Source of the DNA: Sphagnum magellanicum
Lineage: Eukaryota; Streptophyta; Sphagnopsida; Sphagnales; Sphagnaceae
Reading direction: 5' to 3'
Assembly (NCBI GenBank): GCA_021904315.1
Contig: CM038923.1
Span: 2,604,001 to 2,668,000 of the forward strand
DNA length: 64,000 nt
The notes under the pieces were generated by a model. It did not search any database. It worked only from the letters and a program-made list of their open reading frames with translations, and had not been told where the DNA came from. Shown here in pieces: positions 25,309 to 37,354 of the stretch; position 1 is the stretch's first letter, and every line of letters starts with the position of its first letter. The translations under genes were made by a program, and so were the position numbers.

Positions 25309-25960
25309 GATTCTAAGGTAATTTAGAGCTTGGACTTGGGGACTTGGACTATGTTTATTGTGAAGAAAGGAATGGGATGTGAGTTTTTAGTAGACATGGG
25401 GGAAGCGCTTTGCTGATTTATGTGTGCACAAAAGGTTCACCTCCAAAAATTCACTCACCAAATTGTGCTTGCTATCTCTCGAGACCGAAGGGACAAAAAT
25501 TGGCTCCTCCGTGTATTGAAGATGACCGAAGGGACCAAACAAACCGCTTGAACCACGCGTTTTGGGAGAAAACAAGAGCGTAAAAAAAAGAATGAATATA
25601 TACTTATTTCCTCACAAATTTCCTGAAATTCCCCATTATTTGGTTTCAAAAACAACAAAATTTGTCGAAAAAAATTCAGTGGTCCTATCGTCTTCTTCTA
25701 TGTACATAATAATGTGCACCCGCCACTCTCATTCCCACGAAAACTGGAGCAACAATCCCACAATAATATAGATGCCTGGGCATATTTGACAATGCCTATC
25801 CCAAAAGTTGTTCTATACCTTACGTCACAACAACAACTCCCCTTTTATTTCTATGTGTATTTTGAGGGATCTCGCCCCAAGCAGAAGAACCCTATGGTGT
25901 TATGCCCGAGGAGCTCCCCGATTTTATAAAGTTCCCACGTTCCCCTTGAAAATATGTCTT
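25219..25960. promoter_or_regulatory. Putative 5' flank/promoter of the receptor kinase
   Basis: Sequence upstream of the first coding exon (minus-strand gene). The region 25300-25950 is slightly less AT-rich than the intergenic DNA beyond it. No convincing TATA box or transcription start could be fixed. Which of the two in-frame Met codons (25308 or 25218) is used is undecided, so the interval overlaps the start of the coding region. Confidence 0.3.
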
Positions 25961-27968
25961 TTCTAGGAAATGAGAAAGAAACGAGAATATCAAAAGAGAG
26001 TTGTTTACATAAGGGGAGGTTAATGGGAGGTTAATGTACTCGTGCGCGTTCTCCTCATGCTCAGGAACACCCTCAAGTTCACGCCCTTGGGTACCCCTCC
26101 TTCAGAAGAATGCACTCATATGGAAGCTCCCCTACAACAAAAAAATATCTAGAATAAACACTATAGTCAGGTAGCCAACAAGTGGGGGTGTTCCCAAAAT
26201 AAGGGGGATAAGATGTGGCCATAGTTGGGGTACCTAGTCATTGAAACTGGATTTTGGGAAAGTTCGACACTTGTGAGTGAGCTTTACCCATGGGTAAAGC
26301 ACCAGGTGAAGGGTTATCCCCAACTTTGCCATTTGTGGATCACCAACAATAGGTGCCACCCCACTCTTGAGTGTGGGTCACTCTTCTTTCCTAGGTATGA
26401 TATTCATGGATACAAGGTGCCCCCCTCCCTCCACCCCCCCCCCAAATTACACATAGGAAATTGTTGTGAGTGCTTTATGTATGAGGTGGATGGTTGGTTG
26501 TTGATAGTTGATAGAGTAATATAAGGGCAGTGTCGACCAATGCTTTGTACTGTAGTACCTTGACAACTTCAACACTAATTATATTGTTCCTAGGAATGTT
26601 AAAATTTTCAAAATATACTTCTTTCAAAGAACAAAAGATTGTGAAGAAAATTTGAGAATATTTTAAAATCTTTTACTTCTCAACATGGAATATTTAAAGT
26701 TATTTAATTATTCAATGGACATGTGTTGAAGCTACCTTTGTGTTATGATATATATATGATTTTTAGTGTACATGTTGAGTAATTGTAAGTGTACAATTTT
26801 CATTTATATTCATGTAAGTGTCAATTTGTTATTTTGGGACTATTTCACTCTATGTTAAACAAGATAAATGCAAATCATGAAAAAAAAAAATTCCATTCAT
26901 ATGGATTTACACATCATGCAAAACCATATAAAATAGTGTAAACAAATGAATGAACAAAACACACAATGATACATACAATATTGCAATTTTACTTTTTTTT
27001 TTCTTTCTATTTATGGTTTTACATGGTGTGTAAAATGGCTATTTATCATTTACATGCACAACATTGGTTTCAACATACATTCATCAAATATTTGATTAAT
27101 TTTGAAGATTCTATGTTGAAAATAGATTTTTTATTTACATTCATGAAAAAAGATCTTTAAAAATTTTATTTTTTGAAAAGTTAGCATTTTCACAAATAAT
27201 ATAATTAGTGTTGAATCTGCCAAGTTAGTACACTAGAAGAAGGGGAAAAAAGAGAAAAAAGGAAAACAAAGTGGAAACATAATTATCGATAGGTCAATTT
27301 ACAAGTAACATGAATTAGGTGAGAATTATCATGTTTGTAGTGGTGGTTGATAAGTGCCATTTTGAATACAACATGAAAGCCCATCGAATTGAGGTTAGAA
27401 TGACCCAACACCCACCAATACATTGGATGGTCCTTATGAGGGAAGATGCTAAATACCCCCTAAAAAGCTCTATGTGGGTGTCAGAATAATGTCATACAAA
27501 TTGAAAAAGGTTTGTGACACTTCATGCGGAGGCTTGTCATTTTGCCACAGGGTCTTGACAATTGCAAACCTTGGTGCCAAAAATTATGCTACTTGTAAAA
27601 TTCATGGCTCTCTTGTGGGAGGTTGTGGGTTCAAATCCACTATAGATTGTAGGCAAAAATCTCTCTATATATAGTTATACATAGTTTTGCCTATGTAACA
27701 AGCAATAGTGCACACAATTTTGTGTGAGGTGAAAGAAGATGAGCTTGTGTAAAATCATGCAAGGCACACAAAAGACAATCCTGAATAGAGTGCTGAACAA
27801 AGTTCGTAAGAAGATTTCAGTTTGTTGTCCTTATGATTTAGTTGTGGATGAATGTCAACTGAATCAATGGTTAGTGTGACCTTGATAACCTATTCTGTGA
27901 AGAATATGTGATATATACATAGATACATGGGAAAATAGGTGACTTCAAAGGAAGTAGATGATGAAACC
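25961..27968. other. Intergenic DNA, nothing recognised
   Basis: No supported gene. A short open frame at 26225-26524 (plus) has no recognisable domain. CACTAGAAGAAGGGG at about 27231 resembles a CACTA-type end without a visible partner. Confidence 0.4.
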
Positions 27969-28092
27969 TTACCAATAAAAAAAAAAACAAAAGCACCCCA
28001 AAAAAAGGGGGGAATACAAGGAACAAAATGGAAGGACCCACACCCAAGAAGACAAAAGAACCACCTAAGAGGACGAACCACAAAGGGAACAT
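27969..28092 (+). repeat. Dispersed repeat, copy 1 (inverted partner at 32.4 kb)
   Basis: About 120 bp closely match the minus strand of 32438-32570. One frame in both copies gives a Lys/Pro-rich peptide: MEGPTPKKTKEPPKRTNHKG here and MEGPTSKKIKEPPKKANHKR there. The retained peptide-level similarity suggests a coding segment of an unidentified mobile element. Confidence 0.65.
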
Positions 28093-31000
28093 CAAGTAGA
28101 TGGTTTGTACATAGGTAAGGGTTGTTTTTCATATCTATCTATTAGCATGTGTTGTTAGAAGGTAAGTAATAAAAAAAAAACTTAACTAACCACCATGGTT
28201 ATCTAGGGGATTGAACCCAACATAAAATTATTTCTTGACCACTTATCATCCATCCTTCTTATCATCCATCCTTCCTTGTGTGCTGGTGGGTGCTGATTCA
28301 CTCTGGCCCCAAATAGACACTTATGCAAATCCAAATCCTCCAGATCTTTGATGATTTTTTTAATTTTTTTAATTTGCATCATTGGCTAACATCTGAAGAA
28401 GGATTTAGCATTAAATGACAACAAGGTCTTAGAACCTATCTAATAAAAAGTAAAAAGCTAGTTAAGGAAATGCTACCAAATTAAAACCAGAATTCAAATG
28501 TGGCGAAAAAAAATCAAAAAATAAAATTTTCAATATTTTTTTATGAAACGGGAATAATATGACATGGTATTCTTTTTATATTTATATTTTCTCATTTTGG
28601 CGATTTTTTTTCACAGAAAAAACGTTGTTTCAGATACAAATGGGGCATAACACATGCCTTGGTACTTAATAACACTTTTGATTTTTACCAAACGTTTGGA
28701 TTTCCTCATGTTTGCATGTGAATAAGAGCAAGTTCATGAAATGTACATTGTTACTGACATGTGTTTTAAGTAATAACTTATTGAAGTCGAAAATGTGAAT
28801 CCCTCCCCTTCCACCCCCAATATTTCTTTTACTGGCAAATTTTCGCCAGATTTTTAAACTGAAAAATATCATTTCGACCTATACAAAGGATTTTTCATGG
28901 AAAAAAAACCCAAATTCACCAGATTTTGAAGATTTTCTTTTTCAAATCACCAGATTTTTATGATAAGTAGCCAAGAATATAGAAGGATTCTGTTTCTTTT
29001 TTTACATTCATATCTAGTATGTAGCCAAATTTGGGCTGAATTATTTTGTGAATGATTGCCACTTGGGCTATGTCACAAAATCCTTAAAAGAAACCCTTCT
29101 CCACCCTCATGAGAGAATCTTCATATTCATTCTCCAAAATGTTGTTGTGCCACACCCAGCATTGCTTTTTTGGCAAATTTTTGCACTGTGGTGGTGACAA
29201 AAGTTTTCAGAATTTTTGGGAATTTTTTTTTGGAGTGTGCATTTGACAAAAATTCCCAAAAATTCCCAAAAATTTGTCAAACTTTTTTAATCACAAAATT
29301 GAAAATGAAAACCCTGCCCACAGTGAATTAGAGTGACCTTATTCAAGGGGCAGGCCACAAATATGATGCCTACCACCATTGACACTTAACTTCCCCTGCA
29401 TTAAATACCTATTGGTTTTTTTCCTAACATTGAACCATGGCTTGTGATTACACATTATTCCATGCTGGTTTGCATGCAAGAAATTTGGGGCATCTGAAGC
29501 CAGAGCTGTCTTCACTGTGAAGTGACATCTTGCTTTAGTGAAGTGGCCAATCTACTTATTGGTTTCCTTATCCCAAAAACACACAAATAATCCCCCAGGC
29601 TTTACCTTACACATAATGGTTGGCATGATCCACTATACCACAGATTTCCTCATGCCATTACACCAAGAAGATGTTTGAAAGATGCATTCATTATGTCGCT
29701 TATAAAGTACCAAATTATCTATTGATCAATAAAAAAAAGTGAAATGGATAATAGACTTACTGGACTGGTATGCAAGTTTATGGCATGGAAATTTTATTGC
29801 ACTATGGGATGGACAAGTTGATAAGAATTATCAAAAAAAAATTACTTATATTTTAGTACTAGTCTCATTTCATATTAATCAAATTGAAAATGTCTTCAGA
29901 ATAAGTCGTAGGGTAGGATTTACAATTGTAGCATTTTACATTACCATACACGTATGTGGTTGGTGTCCAATCTAGCATTGAGTTTTACTCCATACGAGAT
30001 TATTGAGAGTTAAACATTAATCAATATCAGGTGACCAATTAGATTTTTTGTCCAATCAAATGAAGCTGATTTTTGTGACAATCAAATGTTCATACACAAT
30101 GCAAAGTATGGATTTTTTGGTAGGATTATATTGGGCAATGCTTGTGAATGTTGAATAGACTTAGTACTAAGTAGTGACAATAAGAGGTAATTGCAAATAG
30201 AAAAGGGAGACTACACATATGCATCATTTGGGGTGGGAGTTGTTAATCATCAACATCCAAGAGTGGGGAGAGTTAGTTTAACATTTATTTTATCTACATC
30301 ATGTAAATTCACAAGAGAGAAAAATCAAGTGGTGGGCATGAGCAATTGCATATCTAGATGATCAATAAATGTGAGACAACATTGTGCATTCATTTTTTGG
30401 TTACAATCCCTTTTGTTTCACACATAGAGATTGCATTATTTGAATAAGCTCCCCATGCTACAATATTGGGCCAAGTGAAGACTTGACTAATGAGCCTCCT
30501 GCTTGTGCAATGCCTGCAGTTGCAATCACAATTGCTCCTGCAATCTCAACATGACACATGATTGAAATGGTAGCTAAAAGCTAAGAGATTCTGTTAAAAG
30601 TCTGATAACATTGATACAAAGAGCAGCTTGGAGACCTACTCTGCCTACCTGAGTACCTTTATAGTGTTATCATGCAGCTGTAATACAGTGCTCAAACCAT
30701 TCCATAACTTATAGAACGAAAAACGCAGAAAACCTTTTCTCTTTCAAGGCTCAGAAGCCAAGTTTGTGCACAATCCACTTCATTAGTCAATATATTCAGC
30801 TCCGATTGCTTGGCTGCATTAATCTCCCCTGCAAGAAAGGGTTTGAAAGTGAACAAGCACATAACTTGGAAGTGGACCAAAAACAAGTATGATTTTCAAA
30901 ACCAGAACATAGAACCAGAACTTTGTTTTTTGAAGAACCGGACCCAGAACCCAAGTCCCAGTTCCATTTATATGTGGAACCAGAACCGTTCTAATTTATT

Positions 31001-31107
31001 CTCCAGAACTGGAACTGGATATTCTTCATAAAAGTAAAGAACCGCACAACACTGGTGTCAATATTGTGCCCTTTTCTTTTCATTTTGTTTCTAAACCCTC
31101 TTAGTCC
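28093..31107. other. Intergenic DNA with small local repeats
   Basis: No gene supported. There is a 16-bp tandem duplication (CTTATCATCCATCCTT) at about 28258-28290. A foldback lies at about 29183-29290: GACAAAAGTTTTCAGAATTT facing copies of AAAAATTCCC and ending TTTGTCAAAC. A GAACC/CCAGAAC-rich low-complexity patch lies at about 30898-31025. Confidence 0.4.
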
Positions 31108-31139
31108 TTACCTCTTTCTTTCTTTCTTTCTTTCTTTCT

Positions 31140-31175
<36 letters not shown>
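31108..31175. repeat. TTTC microsatellite followed by T35 tract
   Basis: Several TTTC units up to about 31139 are followed by 35 consecutive T residues. On the minus strand this is a poly-A tract trailed by GAAA units, which could mark the 3' end of an old retrotransposed sequence, but no such body was identified. Confidence 0.85.
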
Positions 31176-31176
<1 letters not shown>

Positions 31177-32437
31177 GTATTGGTTTTGTATTTTAATGGG
31201 GGGTGCGTTGTTGGGGTTTGCTTTGGAATTAACAAGCCCCTTTTCAATAAGTTGTGGATTTTGGCAAATCCCTGGCAAACTCAGGTCAGCGTACTGTGTG
31301 CTCCCAGTAAGTTTGGATTTTGAAGAGTAAGACAACTTGATGCATCAGTTTGCATTGTGGTGCATCAGTTTGGCACTAGTTCTCATGGTAGGACATTATG
31401 CTCTCCCCCACCCCCAATCGAACTTCACAGGGCTTGGCATTTTGTGCTTTGTATAGTTTTTGCAAGAAATTGTGCCATTCATGTTCTAATATTATGCTCA
31501 GACGAAAAAATAAGTATAATGTGTCCTTCAAGAGCTCTGTTGTTTGAAAAAACTGCATCAAACTTTTTATTTATTTTTCATTTTTCAGCATATTTGTCAA
31601 GCCTTGTTGCAACATTGCCCAATTGCAAGATTCGCATAAGGTGCGTTTGAGATTGTGTGTGGGGTTGGGTTCGGGCAATTGGTGTTAATTTTCCTAATCA
31701 TTCTTTTCTTTCATCTACTTTCAAATGTTTTTTCATTACATTGCGCACTAAGTTGGGCATTTCCTGTCCTTTATCCTTGGAGTGTCATATTACATTTGTA
31801 GTTAGCCTTTGGATCTTATGGGAATCCATTTCTTTCATTGCGCACATGGTGGGGAGAGGACAACTTCACATGATGTTGTGCAAGATGCTTTTGTAGTCAT
31901 TGCGAGAGATGTGAGATTTCATGTCTCGCAAAAGCAAACCCATGTCCTTTCGCTCCTTGCGTTGTAATCTTCCCATCGTCAAATCAACATTTATTAGTCA
32001 ATGGTGTCCACATGTTGACAAATGTCATCGTTGACCCCACTCATGTTGGTTTGGTTTCATGAATTGTTCTTTCTCATGGGGTTGTGGCAACAGTTGTGGC
32101 TTAGGCAAAAGATGGTTTGTATCACAATTGATTCCCATTGGCCATATTTATCCTTCTAGCTATGGAGGTTTTCAAATGTTTACATTAGTAGGCGGATGGG
32201 TTTTTTCATCGATGTGTCAATATGGCGTGAGGAGTGAAGAGCATTGGAGGCCTTTTTATTTTAATTTTGCACACATTTCATAAACAAAGGATGTTAGTGG
32301 CATTATAGCGTGTGCATGCGGTTTTTATTTTGAAACATGTTGAAGTAGGTGAGGGTTCTTCTAGGCTAGGTGTCCTTTTAAGAGGTTTTCCTCTTTCCTT
32401 ATTTGATATGCTTCTCACAACAAGTGGGGGTTTGGGA
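31176..32437. other. Intergenic DNA, nothing recognised
   Basis: Short open frames only (for example 31357-31650 and 32059-32283 on the plus strand). None shows a known domain. Confidence 0.4.
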
Positions 32438-32570
32438 ACTTGATGTTCCTTTTGTGGTTCGCCTTCTTAGGTGGTTCTTTTATCTTTTTGGACGTGGGTC
32501 CTTCCATTTCATCCTTTGTTTTCCCCTTTTTTTGGTGTTTTGATTTATTTATGATTGGCAGGGTTTTACC
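32438..32570 (-). repeat. Dispersed repeat, copy 2 (inverted relative to 28.0 kb)
   Basis: The minus strand matches 27969-28092 at about four of five positions or better by eye, including the block AAAGAACCACCTAAGA and the flanking A-rich CACC(C/A)AAAAAAAGGGG. Its open frame encodes the Lys/Pro-rich peptide quoted for copy 1. Confidence 0.65.
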
Positions 32571-33299
32571 ATTGCCTAGATTTAGCAAACCTTTTTGAAA
32601 CACCCTTGCAAAGTCCTATGGGGTGTTCAATGTTTAATGTTTTCAATTTTCATGACCCATTTTGCCCTATATAGGTGATCTAAATATTACTTTTGATTTG
32701 AGTTAGAAGATAGGCCTCATAATCATTATTTGTCAAACATTTCAAAATTTTGACCAATGATATTGTGGTGATCAATGTTTTTTCTAATCAATTTTGTCAT
32801 GTAACCAAAGTGACGATGATTATGAGGATCTATCTTCTTCTTGTATGTATATAGGTATGGATATATATGTATGGTTTTATGTATTATAATAGGGGGGGCA
32901 TATATTTGTATGATATCACATAATGTAGTACAAGGGTGGTTTTAGTACATTTCCTTGTAAATTATTTATTTATTTTGAAGATTTCATTTCAAAAAATTAG
33001 AATATTGGGCAGTGTAATAGTGTCAAAAACATGTTAGATGTGTTAAATTAAATGCTTTCATCCTCTTTTACATAAATCCATTAGACAATATCTACATCCA
33101 TAATACAAAGATATTATTTTTTCAATGATGCATTTTGGTAGGATTAAATCAAATCATGTTTCAAATTTGTATTTTTAACCAAAAGTTTCAATGAAAGGAA
33201 CTAATATGACAATCCTAAAACGCAATGATTAAGAACATCAAAATACACATTATTTTTTATATTATTGAAATTTTAGAATCTATGGAACCTAATAAATGT
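32571..33299. other. Intergenic DNA, nothing recognised
   Basis: AT-rich. No coding or structured feature identified. Confidence 0.35.
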
Positions 33300-33470
33300 A
33301 TTCATTAAAAAAATTATGAAAATATTTATTAAAGTGTTTCCTATGATTTTTCAAAGTTTGATGGGTCCAAGAAAATCAAGGTGTGATGTTCCTAGTGGTA
33401 CCACCCAAGGATGTTTTTTCACCCAAATAGTTAATCCACCTTTAGACAAACCTTCCACTTACAGTAAAAG
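33300..33470 (-). pseudogene. Antisense gypsy gag-linker fragment
   Basis: The minus strand contains AAACATCCTTGGGTGGTACC followed by ACTAGGAAC and then ATTTTCTTGGACCC. It matches, in inverted orientation, the plus-strand gag remnant at about 6520-6620. Translation gives ILGWYH, a stop and a diverged continuation, like that copy. It lies just upstream of an oppositely oriented gypsy protease, so it is a separate insertion. Confidence 0.5.
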
Positions 33471-33699
33471 AATGAACTACTAGTTGGATAGGGATGCCAA
33501 GTTCAGCAGATCCTATAAAACGAACCAAATCACAAAAAGTACCAACTTCAAGATATTAAGTTCAAATCTCTTCAATCAAAATACTCTTCAATCAAGTTCA
33601 TATCTCTAGAAGAGATTTTTCAAGATATTAATAAGTAGATGTTGGAAATTAGTTATACATTAAACCTAAAACAATTATTAAAATTCCACCAATTTTGAA

Positions 33700-34061
33700 A
33701 ATGTATTTGTGGCAAAAATTGAAATTAGATAAACCACATATAAGCACTAAGCCTAATATTGATAAGACATTTACTTCCATAAGAATCTAATATTGGCACA
33801 ACATTAGTTGTTATAAACAACCACATGGTTGTTATCCAAGTATAAATAAGGAAAAACATTATTGATGATGTATTTTTGGATGGTGTGTTAAAGGTAAATA
33901 TCATCATTGAACAATCGAAAACTAGGTTAAGGTTACCAAAACCTAAACTTACGCCTTATAATTTGCGGAGAATAAATCAAACCACAACAAAGTTGGTAGG
34001 ATTGATTAGAGATTTGAAAATGTATATTCATCGTATACCACATATAGGTACAATCGCAATT
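33700..34061 (+). pseudogene. Ty3/gypsy aspartic protease, N-terminal part
   Basis: Plus-strand frames read INNHMVVIQV, a stop, IRKNIIDDVFLDG, KVNIIIEQSKTRLRLPKPKL, NQTTTKLVGLIRDLKMYIH and RIPHIGTIAI, which is the retropepsin region of plant gypsy polyproteins. The catalytic Asp is retained (FLDG), but the usual D-[ST]-G or D-G-G signature is altered to DGV. The frame is cut at 34061 by the solo LTR and resumes at about 36512. It is not functional. Confidence 0.75.
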
Positions 34062-35323
34062 TGTGAGCCATATCAACACAACCATGTGTAGTAGTCTCAA
34101 TTTTTAAAAGTTGCATCAGGGTTATTTGAGTGTGATAAGGTTATTAAGAGTTTTTAGCAACTTCATAGGGAATGATGAATGCACTTGGTGCATGGAAAGG
34201 TTGTTTTCTTTTTTGAAATGCGTTATTAGTGAATAAAGTGTTGGGTTACTTCTTTTTTTTAACAAAAAACTAGTAACCATAATTTTAGAAACTTTGTTAC
34301 GTAATTAGGGGTGAGAAATCTCTAGAAGGTTGGGGGTAGAAGTAGACACCAAAATTCACGGTGTTCAACACAACATTGGTCTTGTTCTAATATTTAGCAA
34401 GTAGTAAGAATGTTTGAAATTCATGAAGTAGTTGAAGGGGTGTTAATGAAAGGTCCAATAGAGATAGAAAAATCTTTAAACCATATGAACATAAGATTAA
34501 TTCGAGATAACTTAGCGATTAAATAAATAGTGTGATAATGTGTCAATGGTAACAGGAGTTTCATAATGATTAAAACATTTATTTAAATTATGAATAAGTT
34601 CAACAAAGAGCTGTAAATTCATGTTAAATCCTGGGCTATGTCATAATGATGTTCATAACTGCAAGAAATCTAGGATGCGTTGAATGGTGCGAATTAAATA
34701 GTCCACCTTGCTATTAGGAGTTAGTCAACGAATCAGATCGCATAACTAATGATAATGTCCAATGTCAAGAACTAAAGACCATGCGAAAATAGAAGTATTT
34801 TTAATTTCGTAACAACCTTCATAGACAATTTCAAGTTCGTCACTAGAAGCGAAATCAACTTACAACAAGATCACTAAGGTGCGAGAGTTTGGAGAAATAC
34901 GATAGTACTAAGCTTGAAAGGGTTCAACTTCAAAACGAGCGCGCACCTCTCGAGGTTCGGGTTCTTCATCACGAGGATGTTACATTAGGGTCAAATTTAG
35001 AGATGATTTTGAAGGTAACTCTTCATTTGCTTGTGCAACTTTGAGGCCCGTAAAATGTGACCATGCGTGATGCCATAATTTCAAGGAGAGGAAAAAAGTC
35101 AGATCTTCGATCAAAATCAAATAAAAAATGGTGTGAAGGACTTGTTACATTGAGATGTGTAATCGTAATTTATAGATCAAGGTAAAGGAAAAAAAGGCAT
35201 GAGTAACGGCCTAGAACCATGGTAAAGTAAAACCTTAAGGTCAAAGGAAAAAATTGAAAGTTTAAGTAAAATTTGTTGGGGGCGAAATGGGAAGAAGTGA
35301 AAAGGTGTTTTTCCTTCACTTTC

Positions 35324-35425
35324 CATTGGCCACCAAGCTTGGAACATTCCATTAGCCACCAAACTTGGAACATTCCATTGGCCACCAAGTTTGGAACGTT
35401 CCATTGGCACCAAGTTTTGGATTTA
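35324..35425. repeat. 26-bp tandem repeat, 4 copies, upstream of LTR TATA-like motif
   Basis: CATTGGCCACCAAGCTTGGA plus ACATTC starts at 35324, 35350, 35376 and 35402. The last copy is truncated. It lies about 30-120 bp upstream of TTTAAAAG (35448-35455), the position of U3 enhancer repeats in LTRs. The minus-strand open frames over it are repeat translations. Confidence 0.85.
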
Positions 35426-35447
35426 CCTTCACCTCCCTTTTCTTCTC

Positions 35448-35455
35448 TTTAAAAG
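35448..35455 (+). promoter_or_regulatory. TATA-like motif in the solo LTR
   Basis: CTCTTTAAAAGACG follows a pyrimidine-rich stretch and the 26-bp array, as expected for the LTR promoter at the U3/R border. Position and context only; transcription start inferred. Confidence 0.4.
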
Positions 35456-35679
35456 ACGAACTTAGATCATTGGGAGCTCTCTCTTTCCCCGGACATAATT
35501 TTCAATTCAATCTTGAATACTTGTTCCCATAAGCTTCTTGAGGAGGAAAAAAATGATTAATTCTGGTAGATGGGAAAAAAAAAGGAAAATATAATGAAAA
35601 TCTTGTAATAGTTTTGAAGGAATGGAAGTGAATAGTGATCATGTTAGGAGGTTAGAACTTTAAAGAAATCTCACATACC

Positions 35680-36240
35680 TTTTTGGGTTTGGTAGCATAA
35701 CTTATTACTGGTTTAGCTATAAGTTTTAAGATTTGGTAGGACGGTGTGCTTTGTAGTTAGTTTCCTAGTGAGCTAAGGCAAGCCAGATTTGAATAACCTA
35801 TGTGTTAGATTTAATATTTCAAATGATTGATGGTCTACAGTCAAGTTGAACCAATTGCCTTCGTAAAACCCTCTTGGGTTTGGTAGTATAATTCCTTACT
35901 GGTTTAGCTGCAAATCTTAAGATTTGGTAGAACGGTGTGCCTTGTAGTTAGGTTCCTAGTGAGCAAAGGCAAGCCAAATTTAAATAACCTATGTGTTAAA
36001 AACAATATTTCAAGTGACTAGTGGTCTGCAGCCAAGTTGAATTTACCACCTTCATAAAACCCTCTTAGGTTTCGTAGCATAACTTCTTGTTGTTTTAGTT
36101 GCAAAATTTAGGATTTGGTAGCAAGGTGCGCCTTGTAGTTAATTTTCTAATGAGCTAAGGCAAGCCGAATTTGAATACCTATGTGTTAGAAACAATATTT
36201 CAAGTGACTAGTGGTCTGAGCTAAATTAAACATGGTGTTG
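35680..36240. repeat. 191-bp tandem repeat, 3 copies, within the solo LTR
   Basis: The word TTGGGTTTGGTAGCATAA (and variants) recurs at about 35685, 35876 and 36067, exactly 191 bp apart. Each unit continues through GATTTGGTAGGACGGTGTGC, TTCCTAGTGAGC.AAGGCAAG and CCTATGTGTTAGA. Copies 1 and 2 are closest to each other. Confidence 0.85.
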
Positions 36241-36511
36241 AGTCCTTAAACATTGGTTTAAATGAATGACAATTTGACATAAAGTTCTAAAATGTGGAGT
36301 GTTTAAACTTGGAAAATATATCTATCAGTTTTAATCGTAAATGATGCATAAGAGGCAAACTATTTAGTTTCAACTATAAACGCAATTTAACATCTAGAAA
36401 TACACTTGCATTTTTTTTTCACCGATAGCATTTGTGTTTTCAAGTATAGTCACCTCATAGAACCGGGAGTAGAGGGACGAAAAGTTGCCTCACACAATTC
36501 TATAAAATACT

Positions 36512-36722
36512 ATTGTAGAATTTAACTATTCCATGTTGTTGAATAAACCATGGTTCAAGGATGCCAAAGTAACACATGATTGGGGGAATAACATGATTAT
36601 AATACAAGGAAATGGTAATGTCAAAACCATAACAATGACAAAACATTTGGGTATTAATTTGAAAAGACCAAAGTCTTATTATGTTTTGACTATTAGAATG
36701 GCATCACATATGAAGAAGAAAA
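36512..36722 (+). pseudogene. Ty3/gypsy protease, C-terminal part
   Basis: The frame resumes as EFNYSMLLNKPWFKDAKVTH then DWGNNMIIIQGNGNVKTI, a conserved gypsy protease-RT linker (usually LGRPWL). A one-base frameshift follows, giving VLLCFDY, a stop, NGITYEEEK, where the second inverted-repeat element starts. Confidence 0.75.
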
Positions 36723-37354
36723 AGGTGAAAGCACATTACGTAGTTCCTTTTTAGGTGTCACACTTGCAATTTTTCTTGCATTTCTTTGAAATTTAAATAT
36801 AAAACGTTAATATTTTCATTGAAATATCAAGGAACTCACATATGTAATGTTAATAAAGTTGGCATTCTAAAATGTAAAAAACACATCAAAATCCTAAACA
36901 TTCAATGAGTAATGGACTTTTGAATATTGGCGACAAATTCTATCACACCTTGCAAAACTCATGGATTTGGACTTTTATTTTACAATGTTTTAGTTTTATG
37001 CATTTGAAACTTTGGGATATTAGATTAATTATGTTTAAGAAATTAAAAATTCATTAAATGAATGGAATTTTATTATAATTTATTATGTTACAGACTTTTC
37101 AAAATCCCAAAAACTATATATTTTTAAAATCCTTTTTAAGCATTTCAAAATAATTCTTTTTAATAAAATTATTTTGTGAATGTTTTAATATGTCTTATAG
37201 CATCATGACTTGAAATTGGAAATGGGAAAAAAAATTTACTTTCAATAGAATCTAAATATTCATATTTTAAGCCAATTTTTAATTACATTAGAAAAGGACT
37301 TTGAAAAGGGACTTTAATATGCTGAAATTTAACCAACCTAATGTGGTTTCACCC
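36723..37354. mobile_element. Non-autonomous inverted-repeat element, about 631 bp (copy 2)
   Basis: The left end GGTGAAAGCACATTACG and right end CTAATGTGGTTTCACCC are inverted matches of each other and of the 5383-6007 element. Total length differs by only about 6 bp. The gypsy frame stops at ...TYEEEK on the left and resumes on the right as DMMFANELELCFIGIISLPL, so the borders are well supported. No clean target duplication was resolved (AAA versus AAG). The interior is AT-rich and noncoding. Confidence 0.7.

Larger units (their letters stand above)
34062..36495. mobile_element. Solo LTR, about 2.43 kb, inserted in gypsy protease
   Basis: The insertion begins TGTGAGCC and ends CCTCACA, giving TG...CA termini with a 6-bp inverted match (TGTGAG/CTCACA). 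The 5 bp outside are CAATT on both sides (34057-34061 and about 36496-36500). The protease reading frame on the left (TIAI) resumes on the right (VEFNYSML). Only one terminus pair and no internal coding region are present, so a solo LTR left by recombination is the simplest reading. It contains a 26-bp array just upstream of a TATA-like TTTAAAAG, and a 191-bp array. The right coordinate may be off by 1. Confidence 0.8.

Noticed and set aside
27570..27645. tRNA gene or tRNA-derived SINE (GGTTCAAATCC box)
   Set aside because: A B-box-like T-arm is present, but no A box, acceptor stem or anticodon arm could be folded. A similar GGTTCAATCCCC on the minus strand near 28210 fails in the same way.
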